Assembly (NCBI GenBank): GCA_902784465.1
Contig: CACZUZ010000012.1
Span: forward strand, 1 to 49,988
Source of the DNA: an uncultured Bacteroidota bacterium
Lineage (GTDB): Bacteria > Bacteroidota > Bacteroidia > Bacteroidales > P3
DNA length: 49,988 nucleotides
Direction of reading: 5' to 3'
How positions within the stretch are numbered: position 1 is the first letter of the stretch; each line of letters begins with the position of its first letter. The position numbers were made by a program, and so were the translations under genes. The notes beneath the pieces are model-generated. The model saw nothing but the letters and a program-made list of their open reading frames with translations, did no database searches and was not told the origin of the DNA. Of this stretch, positions 41,623 to 49,988 are shown in pieces.

Positions 41623-42207
41623 ACCATCCTCTACATACATGGCTACGGCTCTAACGGCAACGCCACCAAAGGACAGCTTCTGCGAAAGATGCTTCCCGAC
41701 CACAACGTCATATCCCCCACCTTCGACTACGACCACAGCTCCCCTTGGCAGATTCAAGATGAGATTAGAAAAGCAGTGGACTCAGAAGGTGTCGCCATGA
41801 TTGTCGGCAGCAGTTTTGGCGGCTACCAGGCTCTCTGTGCCACCGCCTTCTTTCATGGCATCGTGTGGACCATCAACCCCGTCCACGATGTTGAAGCGAC
41901 TATTCAACGTGCCATCATAGGCAAGAGTCCGGCGAAGACAAGCAATGACGAGACAATGAACATGAGCCTGCTCGACACCTACCGCGATTTCGACAAGCGA
42001 GTCTTCCACAACCAAGTGAGGCTGAACCAGTCTGGACAATGGCCCAACGACACCCCTCTCAACTTCGCCCTCAGTACCGACGACGAGCTTCTTGGCGACC
42101 ATCGTCCCCTGCTCGACCTCTTTCCTGTCCACAACAATGTGGTATGGAAAGACAACTGTGGACATCGCTTCTTCCGCTTCGAAGAATTGAAAGATTATTT
42201 CGGTTAA
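41620..42207 (+). CDS. YqiA/YcfP-like alpha/beta-hydrolase
   Basis: 195-residue cytoplasmic alpha/beta-hydrolase of the YqiA/UPF0227 type. It starts ILYIHGYGSNGNATKG (oxyanion-side HG), has the nucleophile elbow VGSSFGGYQA with the central Ser, an Asp in STDDELLGDH and the catalytic His in NCGHRFFRFEEL. YqiA members are esterases with broad acyl-ester substrates in vitro. It lies upstream of a histidine kinase by 58 bp and may be cotranscribed with the two-component genes. No signal peptide. Confidence 0.8.
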   Translation: MTILYIHGYGSNGNATKGQLLRKMLPDHNVISPTFDYDHSSPWQIQDEIRKAVDSEGVAMIVGSSFGGYQALCATAFFHGIVWTINPVHDVEATIQRAIIGKSPAKTSNDETMNMSLLDTYRDFDKRVFHNQVRLNQSGQWPNDTPLNFALSTDDELLGDHRPLLDLFPVHNNVVWKDNCGHRFFRFEELKDYFG

Positions 42208-42265
42208 TCGTTGATCAGTATTCCCAAAAACCAGGAACAATAAAGGGGTAAAAAAACATGCTGAG

Positions 42266-44368
42266 ATGAAAGGTACAACCATTCTACTGTCAACAATATT
42301 CCTCATGCTAATGGGATGCCAGCCACATCGCGACGAAGTGGATGCCCTGCTACGTTCGCGTGCCGACGCCCTTAACAAGGAGGCTTTCACCGCCCGCTAC
42401 AACGATGCGACGAAGAGTGCCGCCGTGGCCCGGCAATCGTTGGCGTTCATCGATGACAGCCTGCCCCGTTACGACGACGGCAAGCTGCGGGCATGGAACA
42501 TTCTTGCCACCTCATTCTTCAACCGTTCCATCCACGACTCGGTGAGCATCTATGTCGATTCCATCCTCAACTATCAGGGGCCGGCAGCCAACCGCGAAAT
42601 GGAGCAGGTGCTGGCCAAGTTGCTAAAAGCCCGTCTGCTGCAAAGACAGTGCGACATTGCAGGATGCTACCAGATCCTCTACGACATCGAACACTCGGGA
42701 CTACTCAACGACAAGTCCGACAATATATTGGTAAACCTCGCCAAAAGCGAGTTCTTTATCGGCACCAACACCCTCAACTACCACTACCGCAACAAGTCGC
42801 AGTATGAGCAAGCCGAGCTGATGGTGGCTATGGAGGAACAACGCGACATGCTGCATTGCGACTATGCCGAGGACCTCTCCTTCAACTATGCCATAGCTTA
42901 CGGCTACTATGCGCTCTGCAACGACACCGTCCACCAGAGCGAATATCTGGCCAAAGCCCTCAGCTACTGCGACGAGAACCTTCGCCTGCTGGGCAACCCG
43001 TCGCGATTCAGCACCTACCACCTAGCCAACACCTACCAGTTGCTCGGTTTCATATTGTGGAACCGCAATATCATGGATGACAGCTGGCGAAAAAATGCCT
43101 CCCTGCTGATAGACATCTGCGACTATGTCACCGAGGCCTTTGGTTTCGAAATCCTCGAAAAGACCAACCATGACTCTCAACTCGCAGCACTCAACTCGCA
43201 ACTGTCCTACGCCTTCCATCGCGAAGCCGCCGCCCTCTTTTTCCTCCACGACAACCCCTACCAGCGCCTGGGTGCCGTCGTCGCCGCGGGACGTTGCAGC
43301 CTCTCAATCAACGACACCGCCACGGCTCGCGACTATTTCATGGAGGGACTCAACACAATCCCCGCGCCTCATCTGGCACCCAAACTCGAGGCCCTGCTCT
43401 ACGAGAGCCTCCTGCTATCGGGATGCGCCAGGAGCCAGGATGATGTGCGTAACTGGACAACCGAACTGATACATCTCAACAACCTGATAAAGCAGAACGA
43501 AAGAGCCGACTTCATCCTGCAGCAGGAACTCAACCGCACGCACCGCAGCAGCATGGTCCGCCTTGCGCTGGCCATCGTCATGGCGGTAATGGCTTTGACC
43601 CTGCTGGTCACCCTCCTTCTGCTGCGTCGGCGAACCCTGGCACTGCAACGGGAGACCAAGCAGTTGCAAGAGGCCAACCAGCGTGACGTGGAGCGGATAG
43701 CCAATGTCGAGACCTGCCTCAGCGTGCTACGCCACGACATCACCCCATTCGTCTCTTATCTACAGAACGACAAGCTGCCCAACGAGCTGCGTAGCGAGGT
43801 GACCGGACAGCTAATCCGTACCTTCGAGAACATCAAGAACTGGACCAAGCTCTCCATCCCCTCTGGACTGCAGTTCCGCAAGTCGAAAGTCCCTCTGCAA
43901 GAGGTCTTCGACGAGGTGAGCCACAGCGTCATGGAATTCCATGCCCCGTCGGTGAAGCTGACGTTCGTCGCCACCGACATCTGCGCCGTCGGCGACAGGC
44001 AACTGATAGAGATAACGCTGCGTAACCTGGTCAACAACGCCATGCAACACACCCAACAGGGCTCAGTAACCGTCCAAGCCGAAATATATAGCGACGACCA
44101 GCGTTTTGCCCATGTCACCGTGTCGGACACCGGCAGCGGCATGACACCTGAACAGCTGGATACGCTCTTCCGGTCTGACAAAAAAATCAAAAACACACCC
44201 GAAGTGGGATATGGGTCGGGATTTGGACTCATGCTCTGCCGCTACATCATCAAGCTCCACGACGACAACACCCTGAGAGGGTGCCGCATCTGGGCCGAGA
44301 GCGAGCCTGGCAACGGCAGCATCTTCCACTTCCTCATCCAATTGTCAACCACCAACTCTCAATCCTAA
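42266..44368 (+). CDS. Lipoprotein-type sensor histidine kinase (DUF5112-like)
   Basis: 700-residue kinase with an unusual lipoprotein-style start: LMLMGC, Cys18. The ~400-residue extracytoplasmic sensor has TPR-like helices (SYCDENLRLLG, YHLANTYQLLGFILW). One membrane helix is at about 430-454 (LALAIVMAVMALTLLVTLLL), followed by a coiled linker. The phospho-acceptor is His490 in LRHDITPF. The ATPase domain shows N-box RNLVNNAMQHT (586-596), DTGSGMTPEQL and GSGFGLMLC. This is the Bacteroidales DUF5112 kinase plan. It is paired with the response regulator 13 bp downstream. The signal is unknown. Confidence 0.88.
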   Translation: MKGTTILLSTIFLMLMGCQPHRDEVDALLRSRADALNKEAFTARYNDATKSAAVARQSLAFIDDSLPRYDDGKLRAWNILATSFFNRSIHDSVSIYVDSILNYQGPAANREMEQVLAKLLKARLLQRQCDIAGCYQILYDIEHSGLLNDKSDNILVNLAKSEFFIGTNTLNYHYRNKSQYEQAELMVAMEEQRDMLHCDYAEDLSFNYAIAYGYYALCNDTVHQSEYLAKALSYCDENLRLLGNPSRFSTYHLANTYQLLGFILWNRNIMDDSWRKNASLLIDICDYVTEAFGFEILEKTNHDSQLAALNSQLSYAFHREAAALFFLHDNPYQRLGAVVAAGRCSLSINDTATARDYFMEGLNTIPAPHLAPKLEALLYESLLLSGCARSQDDVRNWTTELIHLNNLIKQNERADFILQQELNRTHRSSMVRLALAIVMAVMALTLLVTLLLLRRRTLALQRETKQLQEANQRDVERIANVETCLSVLRHDITPFVSYLQNDKLPNELRSEVTGQLIRTFENIKNWTKLSIPSGLQFRKSKVPLQEVFDEVSHSVMEFHAPSVKLTFVATDICAVGDRQLIEITLRNLVNNAMQHTQQGSVTVQAEIYSDDQRFAHVTVSDTGSGMTPEQLDTLFRSDKKIKNTPEVGYGSGFGLMLCRYIIKLHDDNTLRGCRIWAESEPGNGSIFHFLIQLSTTNSQS

Positions 44369-44381
44369 CCTTCCACCAAAA

Positions 44382-45218
44382 ATGTCTGACAAAATAACAA
44401 TAATGATTGTGGATGACGAACCCATCATCCGCAAAGCCATAAAGTATGAAATCAATGGCAGCCACGCCATGGTCGACTGCCGTGTGGATGACGACGGCCG
44501 CGTGGAGCAGCGGGAACTGGAGGTGCTCGACACCTTCGCCGACGGGCCGCAGCTCTTCGCCGCCCTCAACAGCTCTCCTGCCAACCGTCCCGACTACCTG
44601 CTGGTCGACATGGAGTTCCAAGGCGAGCCCACGGGCGGCATCGTCATCACCGACCGCGTCCGACGCCAGTTCAAAAAAATGGATGGCAGCGACATCAAGA
44701 TCATCATACTCTCTGGACGCTTCGACAATCCGTTGCAGAATGAGACAGACCGGCTGGCGCGCATCAAGGATATCGGCAGCGTGGTCTTCGAAGCCCTTGC
44801 AAAGGGAGCTAACGCTTTTGTCAGCAAAAACGCCGTGGGTGGATTCTCAATCGAGAATATCGTGCGGGCTATCTCGTGCATAGAGCGCGGAGAGAAATAT
44901 TATTTCAACTATCCCGTCATGCTGACATTGATGGAGGCCGCTGAGCTCTATTTTGAGCGCGAGCGGCACGAAGCCCTCGACGAAAGCATAAGCGACGAGG
45001 AACGCGAGATACTGCTCCACGAAGCGGAAGGATGCACCGCTCAGGAGATTGCACAGCGGCTCACCCGCTGGAGCGAGACAGAGAAAGCCATCCAGGAGAA
45101 GCAGAAGGAGCTGAGCCGAAAATTCGGCATCGTCAACAAAAGCGGGGCCCGCATAGCCAAAGCCATCCATTACGGGCTAATCACGCCAGACGAGATAAAC
45201 TACCTGAAGAGACCCTAA
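44382..45218 (+). CDS. Response regulator partner of the DUF5112-like kinase
   Basis: 278-residue regulator. The receiver domain has acidic pocket Asp11/Asp12 (IMIVDDEP), phospho-acceptor Asp76 in YLLVDMEF, an LSGR segment at the T/S position and Lys in FVSKNAVGG (about 149). The receiver is longer than usual because of an insert (HAMVDCRVDDDGRVEQREL). The C-terminal part (ISDEEREILLHEAEGCTAQE, LSRKFGIVNKSGARIAKAIH) looks like a LuxR/NarL-type or related helix-turn-helix. It probably regulates transcription in response to the adjacent kinase; targets unknown. Confidence 0.85.
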   Translation: MSDKITIMIVDDEPIIRKAIKYEINGSHAMVDCRVDDDGRVEQRELEVLDTFADGPQLFAALNSSPANRPDYLLVDMEFQGEPTGGIVITDRVRRQFKKMDGSDIKIIILSGRFDNPLQNETDRLARIKDIGSVVFEALAKGANAFVSKNAVGGFSIENIVRAISCIERGEKYYFNYPVMLTLMEAAELYFERERHEALDESISDEEREILLHEAEGCTAQEIAQRLTRWSETEKAIQEKQKELSRKFGIVNKSGARIAKAIHYGLITPDEINYLKRP

Positions 45219-46877
45219 ACTTTCTGTCATTGCTTAATAGTTATGTATGGGACGACACAATTTTGAAAAAAAAATTGCGTTGTAGTACGCAAAACTAAAA
45301 AAAACTATTACATGCGTTACGAAGTAGATTTCCTCGTTGTAGGTTCCGGCATCGCCGGACTTAGCTTCGCCCTCAAGGTGGCGCAATACGGCAAGGTGTG
45401 CATCCTCTCGAAGAGTTCAGCCTCCGAAGGGTCGACGAGATATGCCCAGGGCGGCATCGCCGCCGTCATGTACGACACCGACAGTTTCGACAAACACATA
45501 GCCGACACGCTCATTGCCGGCGACGGCATCTGCGACCGCGAGGTGGTGGAGATGACCATCCGCGAAGCCCCGGAGCGCATACGCGAGCTGGTGCAGTACG
45601 GCGTTAACTTCGACATGGACAAGGGCGGAGGCCGCTTCGACCTGCACCGCGAAGGAGGACACAGCGAGTTCCGCATCCTTCACCACAAGGACAACACCGG
45701 CGAGGAGATAGAGCGCGGATTGCTGGAGGCCATTCGCAACCACCCCAACATAGAGCTCAAGGAGCACCAGTTCGCCATCGACATCATCACACAGCACCAC
45801 CTGGGGCAGCGCGTGACGAAGCACACCCCCGACATAGAATGCTACGGAGTCTATGCCCTCGACACCGAGACCAACCGCATCGACACCTACCTTGCCAAGG
45901 TCACCCTGCTGGCCACCGGCGGCATGGGCAACGTGTACAGCACCACCACAACGCCCATCATCTCGACAGGCGACGGAGTGGCAATGGTGCACCGCGCACG
46001 CGGCGTATTGAAAGACCTGGAGTTCATGCAGTTCCACCCAACAAGCCTCTACAACCCCGCCGAGAAGCCGGCATTTCTGATCACCGAGGCCATGCGTGGA
46101 GCCGGCGCCATACTCAAAGACCGCGACGGCAACGAGTTCATGCAGAAATACGACAAACGGCTCTCGTTGGCTCCGCGCGACATCGTGGCGCGGGCCATCG
46201 ACAACGAGATGAAACTCAGCGGCAAAGACTACCTCTACCTAGATGCCCGCGGCATAGGGAAGAAACACCTCATCGAAGGTTTTCCAACCATCTATGCCAA
46301 GTGCCTGAGTATAGGCATCGACATCACACGCGACATGATACCCATCCGTCCCGCTGCCCACTACCAGTGTGGCGGCATCAAGGTTGACCGCAACGGAGAA
46401 TCGTCGATACACCACCTCTACGCCGCCGGCGAATGTTCATGCACCGGGCTGCATGGCGGCAACCGACTGGCAAGCAACTCATTGCTCGAGGCCGTAGTCT
46501 ATGCCCACAATGCCGCCCTGTCGGCAATCGAACAGGTTAAGGATGAGACGCTGCAGTTCAAAAACGAGGTGCCCGACTGGAATGCCGAGGGCATGGTGCT
46601 GAACGAAGAGATGGTGCTTATCACCCAGACCAAGAAGGAGCTTCAGGAGATTATGACCAACTACGTTGGCATCGTCCGCAGCGACCTGCGTCTGCGTCGC
46701 GCCTTCGACCGGCTGAACCTCATCTTCCGCGAGACCGAGGAGCTGTACAACCGCAGCGTCCTCACCGAGCCGCTCAGCGAACTGCGTAACCTTATAGCCT
46801 GCGCCTACCTTATTATCAAACAGGCCATGGCACGCCGTCAGAATGTAGGCCTCCACTACTCTATCGACCTGATAAGG

Positions 46878-47006
<129 letters not shown>

Positions 47007-47103
47007 TCTCTATCAGGGGGCAATTCTGCGTCACCCAAGGATGTAAAATGAGAAAAATATACTCAACTTTGCGATTAAGATTTTAAACTTCCAACTTTTT
47101 TTG

Positions 47104-47112
47104 TATCTTTGC
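47104..47112 (+). promoter_or_regulatory. -7 promoter element of the EF-G-like gene (TATCTTTGC)
   Basis: Exact TAnnTTTG match, giving a leader of about 100 nt before ATG 47214. Confidence 0.65.
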
Positions 47113-47213
47113 AGTCCGCAACCACGTCGTCCGGCAGCGAAAAACCATGCCGAACGATTTGGTTTATAATCTTATATGCAATAAATAAAATATAAAATAA
47201 TAGAAAAAAAACA

Positions 47214-48965
47214 ATGAAGATTTACCAGACCTCTGACATCCGCAACATCGCCCTCGTGGGTGGTGCCAAGAGCGGCAAGACTACCATGGCTGAAGCTATG
47301 GCTTTTTGCGGCGGCCTTATCAACCGCCGTGGCAGCGTGGACAGCAAGAACACCATCAGCGACTATCGCGACATCGAGCACGACCGCGGCTATTCCGTGG
47401 AGAGCACCCTCATGTACACCGAGTTTGCAGGCAAAAAAATCAACATCCTTGATGTTCCTGGCTTTGCCGACTATCAGGGTGAACTCGATGCAGCGCTCAA
47501 CGTAGTCGAGGCTGCCGTCGTCGTCGTCAACGCCCAGAGCGGCGTCGAGGTCGGCACCGAGATAGCCAACCGCTACGCCAACCAGCTCGACACCCCTATG
47601 CTTTTCGTCGTCAACCACCTCGACGCCGAAAAGGCCAACTTCGACGACAGCGTCAACCAGCTGAAGGACTTCTTCGGTGGCAAGTGCACCGTCCTGCAGT
47701 TCCCCACCAACGCCGGTCTCGGTTTCAACCAGATTATCGACATCGTCTCTAACAAGATGTACACCTTCAAGGACGGCAAGGCCGAAGAGGCTGAAATCCC
47801 CGCCTCCTTCGCCGACAAGGCTGCCGAGATGCGCGAAGCCCTCGTCGAGGAAGCCGCCGCTGCCGACGACGAGCTGATGGAGAAATTCTTCGAGAACGGT
47901 GACCTCACCCCCGAAGAACTCACCAAGGCCCTCAAGCTTGCCATCGACAAGCGCGACCTCTTCCCCATCCTCTGCACCAGCGCAAAGGAGAACATGGGTG
48001 TCGCCCGCCTGCTCGAATTTGTCTGCCAGAACGTCCCCGCCCCCAACGAGGTGGCCGATGCCAAGAAGACCAAAGGCGGCAAAGAGCTGAAATGCGACGT
48101 CGCCAACCCCACCGTGGCCTTCGCTTTCAAGAGCGCCAAGGACAAGAACCTCGGTGAGATCACCTACCTCCGCCTCTACGACGGAGAGCTGGCAGAGAGC
48201 CAGGATGTCGTCAACGCCTGCAACCAGAGCAAGGAGCGCGTCAGCCAGGTACTCGTCTGCAACGGCAACAACCGCCAGCGTGTCGAGAAGGCCTGCGCCG
48301 GCGACATCATCTGCACCATCAAGCTGAAAGACGTCAAGATCAACCATACCCTCACCACCCCGAAGAACACCGACGATGCTGTAGAGGAGATTGCCTTCCC
48401 CACCCCCATCTACACCGTCGCCGTCAAGGCTGCCAACAGCAACGATGACGAGAAGGTCGGTGCCGCCCTCAAGGACCTCTGCACCTACGACAAGAGCCTC
48501 ACCCTCGAGAACAGCCGCGAGCTTCGCCAAGTCATCCTCGGCTGCCAGGGCGAGCTGCACCTCAACACCATCAAGTGGTACTTCGAGAACCAGTACAAGC
48601 TGGGTGTCAACTTCACAGCCCCCAACATTCCTTACCGCGAGACCATCACCAAGCCTGCCGAGGCCATGTATCGCCACAAGAAGCAGTCGGGTGGTTCCGG
48701 CCAGTTCGGCGAGGTCCACATGCTCATCGAGCCTTACTTCGACGGCATGCCCAACCAGACCAAGTACCCAATCCGCGACACCCAGGAATATCCTCTGGAG
48801 TGGGGCGGCAAGCTGGTATTCAACAACTGTATCGTCGGTGGCAGCATCGATGCACGCTTCATGCCCGCCATCCTCAAGGGTATCATGGAGAAGATGGAGC
48901 AGGGTCCTCTGACAGGTTCCTACGCCCGCGACATCGTCGTCTGGTATGCCTGCGAACACCTTTAA
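47214..48965 (+). CDS. EF-G paralogue (EF-G2-like), domains G to early IV; C-terminus cut off
   Basis: 583 residues of an EF-G-like translation factor. The P-loop is GGAKSGKTT (16-24). The G3 segment is ILDVPGFADYQG, where canonical EF-G has DTPGHVDF, so the catalytic His is replaced by Phe. The G4 is NHLD instead of NKxD. Later blocks are typical: ELRQVILGCQGELHL, NIPYRETITK, YRHKKQSGGSGQFGEVHM, GSIDARFMPAILKGIMEKM, GPLTGSYARDIVV. It then ends with WYACEHL, where full-length homologues continue with YDGKMHPVDS. Bacteroides has an EF-G2 paralogue reported to act without GTP hydrolysis during starvation; this looks like that group. The missing domain IV/V parts lie partly in the next frame. 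Frameshifted pseudogene or split gene. Confidence 0.8.
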   Translation: MKIYQTSDIRNIALVGGAKSGKTTMAEAMAFCGGLINRRGSVDSKNTISDYRDIEHDRGYSVESTLMYTEFAGKKINILDVPGFADYQGELDAALNVVEAAVVVVNAQSGVEVGTEIANRYANQLDTPMLFVVNHLDAEKANFDDSVNQLKDFFGGKCTVLQFPTNAGLGFNQIIDIVSNKMYTFKDGKAEEAEIPASFADKAAEMREALVEEAAAADDELMEKFFENGDLTPEELTKALKLAIDKRDLFPILCTSAKENMGVARLLEFVCQNVPAPNEVADAKKTKGGKELKCDVANPTVAFAFKSAKDKNLGEITYLRLYDGELAESQDVVNACNQSKERVSQVLVCNGNNRQRVEKACAGDIICTIKLKDVKINHTLTTPKNTDDAVEEIAFPTPIYTVAVKAANSNDDEKVGAALKDLCTYDKSLTLENSRELRQVILGCQGELHLNTIKWYFENQYKLGVNFTAPNIPYRETITKPAEAMYRHKKQSGGSGQFGEVHMLIEPYFDGMPNQTKYPIRDTQEYPLEWGGKLVFNNCIVGGSIDARFMPAILKGIMEKMEQGPLTGSYARDIVVWYACEHL

Positions 48966-48979
48966 AATAGGACATTAAA

Positions 48980-49279
48980 GTGAGCAACATCTACGACGGT
49001 AAGATGCACCCCGTCGACTCGAACGAGACCGCCTTCAAGATTGCAGGCCGTACCGCTTTCCGCGAGGCCTTGCTCACTCCATTCATGACCGACCTCCAGG
49101 GCCGTCGCGCCATGGTGCTCGGCATGGATGCCGAGGGCAAGTACACCACCCTCCACGCCAACCGCTCCGTGCAGGGGTCCCATCACGATGCCGTAATCGT
49201 GATGGGACCCGTGGCCAACGACAATGTCTATCTCAGTTTCAACCTCTACGAAGCCGGGGCCATCACCAAGCGTGTATAA
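48980..49279 (+). pseudogene. Displaced C-terminal EF-G fragment with internal deletions
   Basis: A GTG-started frame of 99 residues. IYDGKMHPVDSNETAFKIAG and FREA continue exactly where the upstream EF-G-like protein breaks. About 25-30 residues of domain IV are then missing, homology resumes with MTDLQGRRAMVLGMDAEGK, and after TLHA the expected domain V end is replaced by an unrelated tail encoded partly by a perfect inverted repeat. AGGA lies 7 bp before the GTG, so translation is possible. With at least three lesions relative to full-length EF-G paralogues, decay is more likely than a functional second chain. Confidence 0.7.
49175..49210. repeat. Perfect 15-bp inverted repeat in the EF-G fragment
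   Basis: GGGTCCCATCACGAT (49175-49189) and ATCGTGATGGGACCC (49196-49210) around a 6-nt centre. It has no T-run, so it is not a standard terminator. It lies exactly where homology to EF-G is lost, suggesting a template-switch or inversion scar. Confidence 0.85.
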
Positions 49280-49292
49280 CGGTTTCGTGTGT

Positions 49293-49323
49293 TTTGTATT
49301 TTCATGAAAAAGCGTAAATTTGC
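49293..49323 (+). promoter_or_regulatory. Promoter of the adenylate-forming enzyme gene
   Basis: TTTG at 49293-49296 and TAAATTTGC at 49315-49323, 18 bp apart, match the Bacteroidota promoter. The leader to ATG 49446 would be about 115 nt. Confidence 0.7.
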
Positions 49324-49445
49324 AGAGTCTATTAGGGTCTTCAAATCTAATTCTCACTACAGGAAGTTCTCTCATACTTAGCATCTTACAACGACTCTAG
49401 CACTTCTTTCCTGTCAAAAAAAAACGTTTAACTATTGAGTTGGAT

Positions 49446-49988
49446 ATGAAAGCATTCATGACAAGCACATTCTTGGAAACAGTAAAACTGTATGGTTCGA
49501 GAACTGCTGTTGTAGATTACCCAGATGGTAAAACCCAACACCGGACCTCTTTCGATGAACTAAAACGTCAGGCACTTCAGGTAGTCGCCTACATCAAAGA
49601 GAGAAACATAGCCCCACAGAGTTTCATCACCATTGAGTTAGCTGCGGGAGCCGACTTCCTGATAGCCGAGATGGGTGTCTGGATGGCCCGCTGCGTGGTT
49701 GTACCCGTGGGACCTGCCTTCCCCGAAGAACGCAAGGCTTATATCCGCCAGCACTCTGAGGCGGTTCTCAATATCGACAGGGATGTTATAGACTCCATCC
49801 TCCACTCCCTGTCGCCGTCCGATGCCGACTGGGACGGAGAGCTACCCGACGCTGACGACAACGCGCTGCTGATATACACCTCCGGGTCGACCGGCAACCC
49901 CAAGGGCATACTCCACCAGCACAAGGCGATAGCCAACGTCCTTGCCAGGATTCAGCACAGCTACAAGTACGGACCCGACGACCGCTAC
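49446..49988 (+). CDS. Adenylate-forming (AMP-binding) enzyme, N-terminal part, cut by window end
   Basis: 181 codons are visible and the frame is open at the window end. The start is ATG 49446 (MKAFMTSTFLETVKLYG); another ATG four codons later is possible. The core P-loop-like A3 motif YTSGSTGNPKG (residues 144-154) and the preceding SFDELKRQALQVVAYIKERN ... AEMGVWMARCVVVPVGPAFP region are typical of ANL-superfamily adenylating domains (acyl-CoA ligases and NRPS A domains). The layout with FDEL and FPEERKAYIRQHSEA is NRPS-like, so it may start a nonribosomal or D-alanine-ligase-like product. Substrate and downstream domains cannot be seen. Confidence 0.85.
   Translation, partial: MKAFMTSTFLETVKLYGSRTAVVDYPDGKTQHRTSFDELKRQALQVVAYIKERNIAPQSFITIELAAGADFLIAEMGVWMARCVVVPVGPAFPEERKAYIRQHSEAVLNIDRDVIDSILHSLSPSDADWDGELPDADDNALLIYTSGSTGNPKGILHQHKAIANVLARIQHSYKYGPDDRY

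Noticed and set aside
45240-45300. TTGCG...CGCAA hairpin before nadB as a riboswitch
   Set aside because: Only a 5-bp stem and no match to a known NAD-related or other riboswitch fold.
47172-48959. 595-aa open frame antisense to the EF-G-like gene
   Set aside because: It mirrors the strongly biased codons of the sense gene, has low-complexity Val/Gly/Leu-rich composition and no recognisable motifs.
48940-49000. Programmed translational bypassing between the two EF-G pieces
   Set aside because: There are no matching take-off and landing codons, and the second piece has further deletions, so decay or splitting is simpler.

Overview
The window is chromosomal DNA from a member of the Bacteroidales (Bacteroidota) that has a type IX secretion system (T9SS). 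The evidence is T9SS C-terminal sorting domains on secreted proteins, a PorZ homologue, a fimbrillin-like lipoprotein, a DUF5112-type lipoprotein histidine kinase, an EF-G2-like GTPase, and repeated promoters with the Bacteroidota -7 element TAnnTTTG. PorZ and the sorting domains argue against Bacteroides itself and for a Prevotella-, Porphyromonas- or uncultured-Bacteroidales-like genome. No rRNA, tRNA, CRISPR array, transposase or phage gene was seen.

Left part (1-16.6 kb): an accessory zone. It opens with a toxin-antitoxin (TA) locus whose PIN toxin has lost its N-terminal half. Next is an apparent surface operon (2623-aa Fn3/choice-of-anchor giant with a T9SS tail, fimbrillin-like lipoprotein, 69-aa small protein, terminator). 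Then come a frameshifted zinc-ribbon mini-gene, an intact PIN TA pair bracketed by a 24-bp palindromic repeat, hutU, a MNT antitoxin whose HEPN partner has collapsed, a zeta-toxin-like kinase with a 56-aa partner, an MFS transporter stub, and a DUF234-type ATPase behind a 51-bp tandem operator-like array.

Middle (16.7-30 kb): a T9SS-exported M6 metalloprotease and a lipoprotein converge on a shared terminator with a long minus-strand run: conserved unknown, gmk, mreC, mreD, porZ, recO, and two paralogous subtilases. Both subtilases carry a C-terminal outer-membrane beta-barrel-like region instead of a T9SS tail. I consider this the most interesting architecture in the window.

Right part (30-50 kb): an M16 peptidase; a polytopic GT-C-like membrane protein and a GH5-like lipoprotein in an operon; a second polytopic membrane protein; an OadA/PycB-type carboxyltransferase; rnfA; a small acidic lipoprotein; a YqiA-like esterase with a histidine kinase and response regulator; nadB; a broken or split EF-G paralogue; and the start of an adenylate-forming enzyme.

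A recurring theme is short tandem arrays of 7- or 8-bp units at gene ends, in leaders and inside coding sequence (10.99, 33.1, 35.1, 35.6, 40.4, 41.6 and 46.9 kb). Two octamer arrays lie inside the GT-C/GH5 operon, one immediately after a start codon, so copy-number change would shift the reading frame. A second theme is decay of toxin genes while their antitoxin partners survive.
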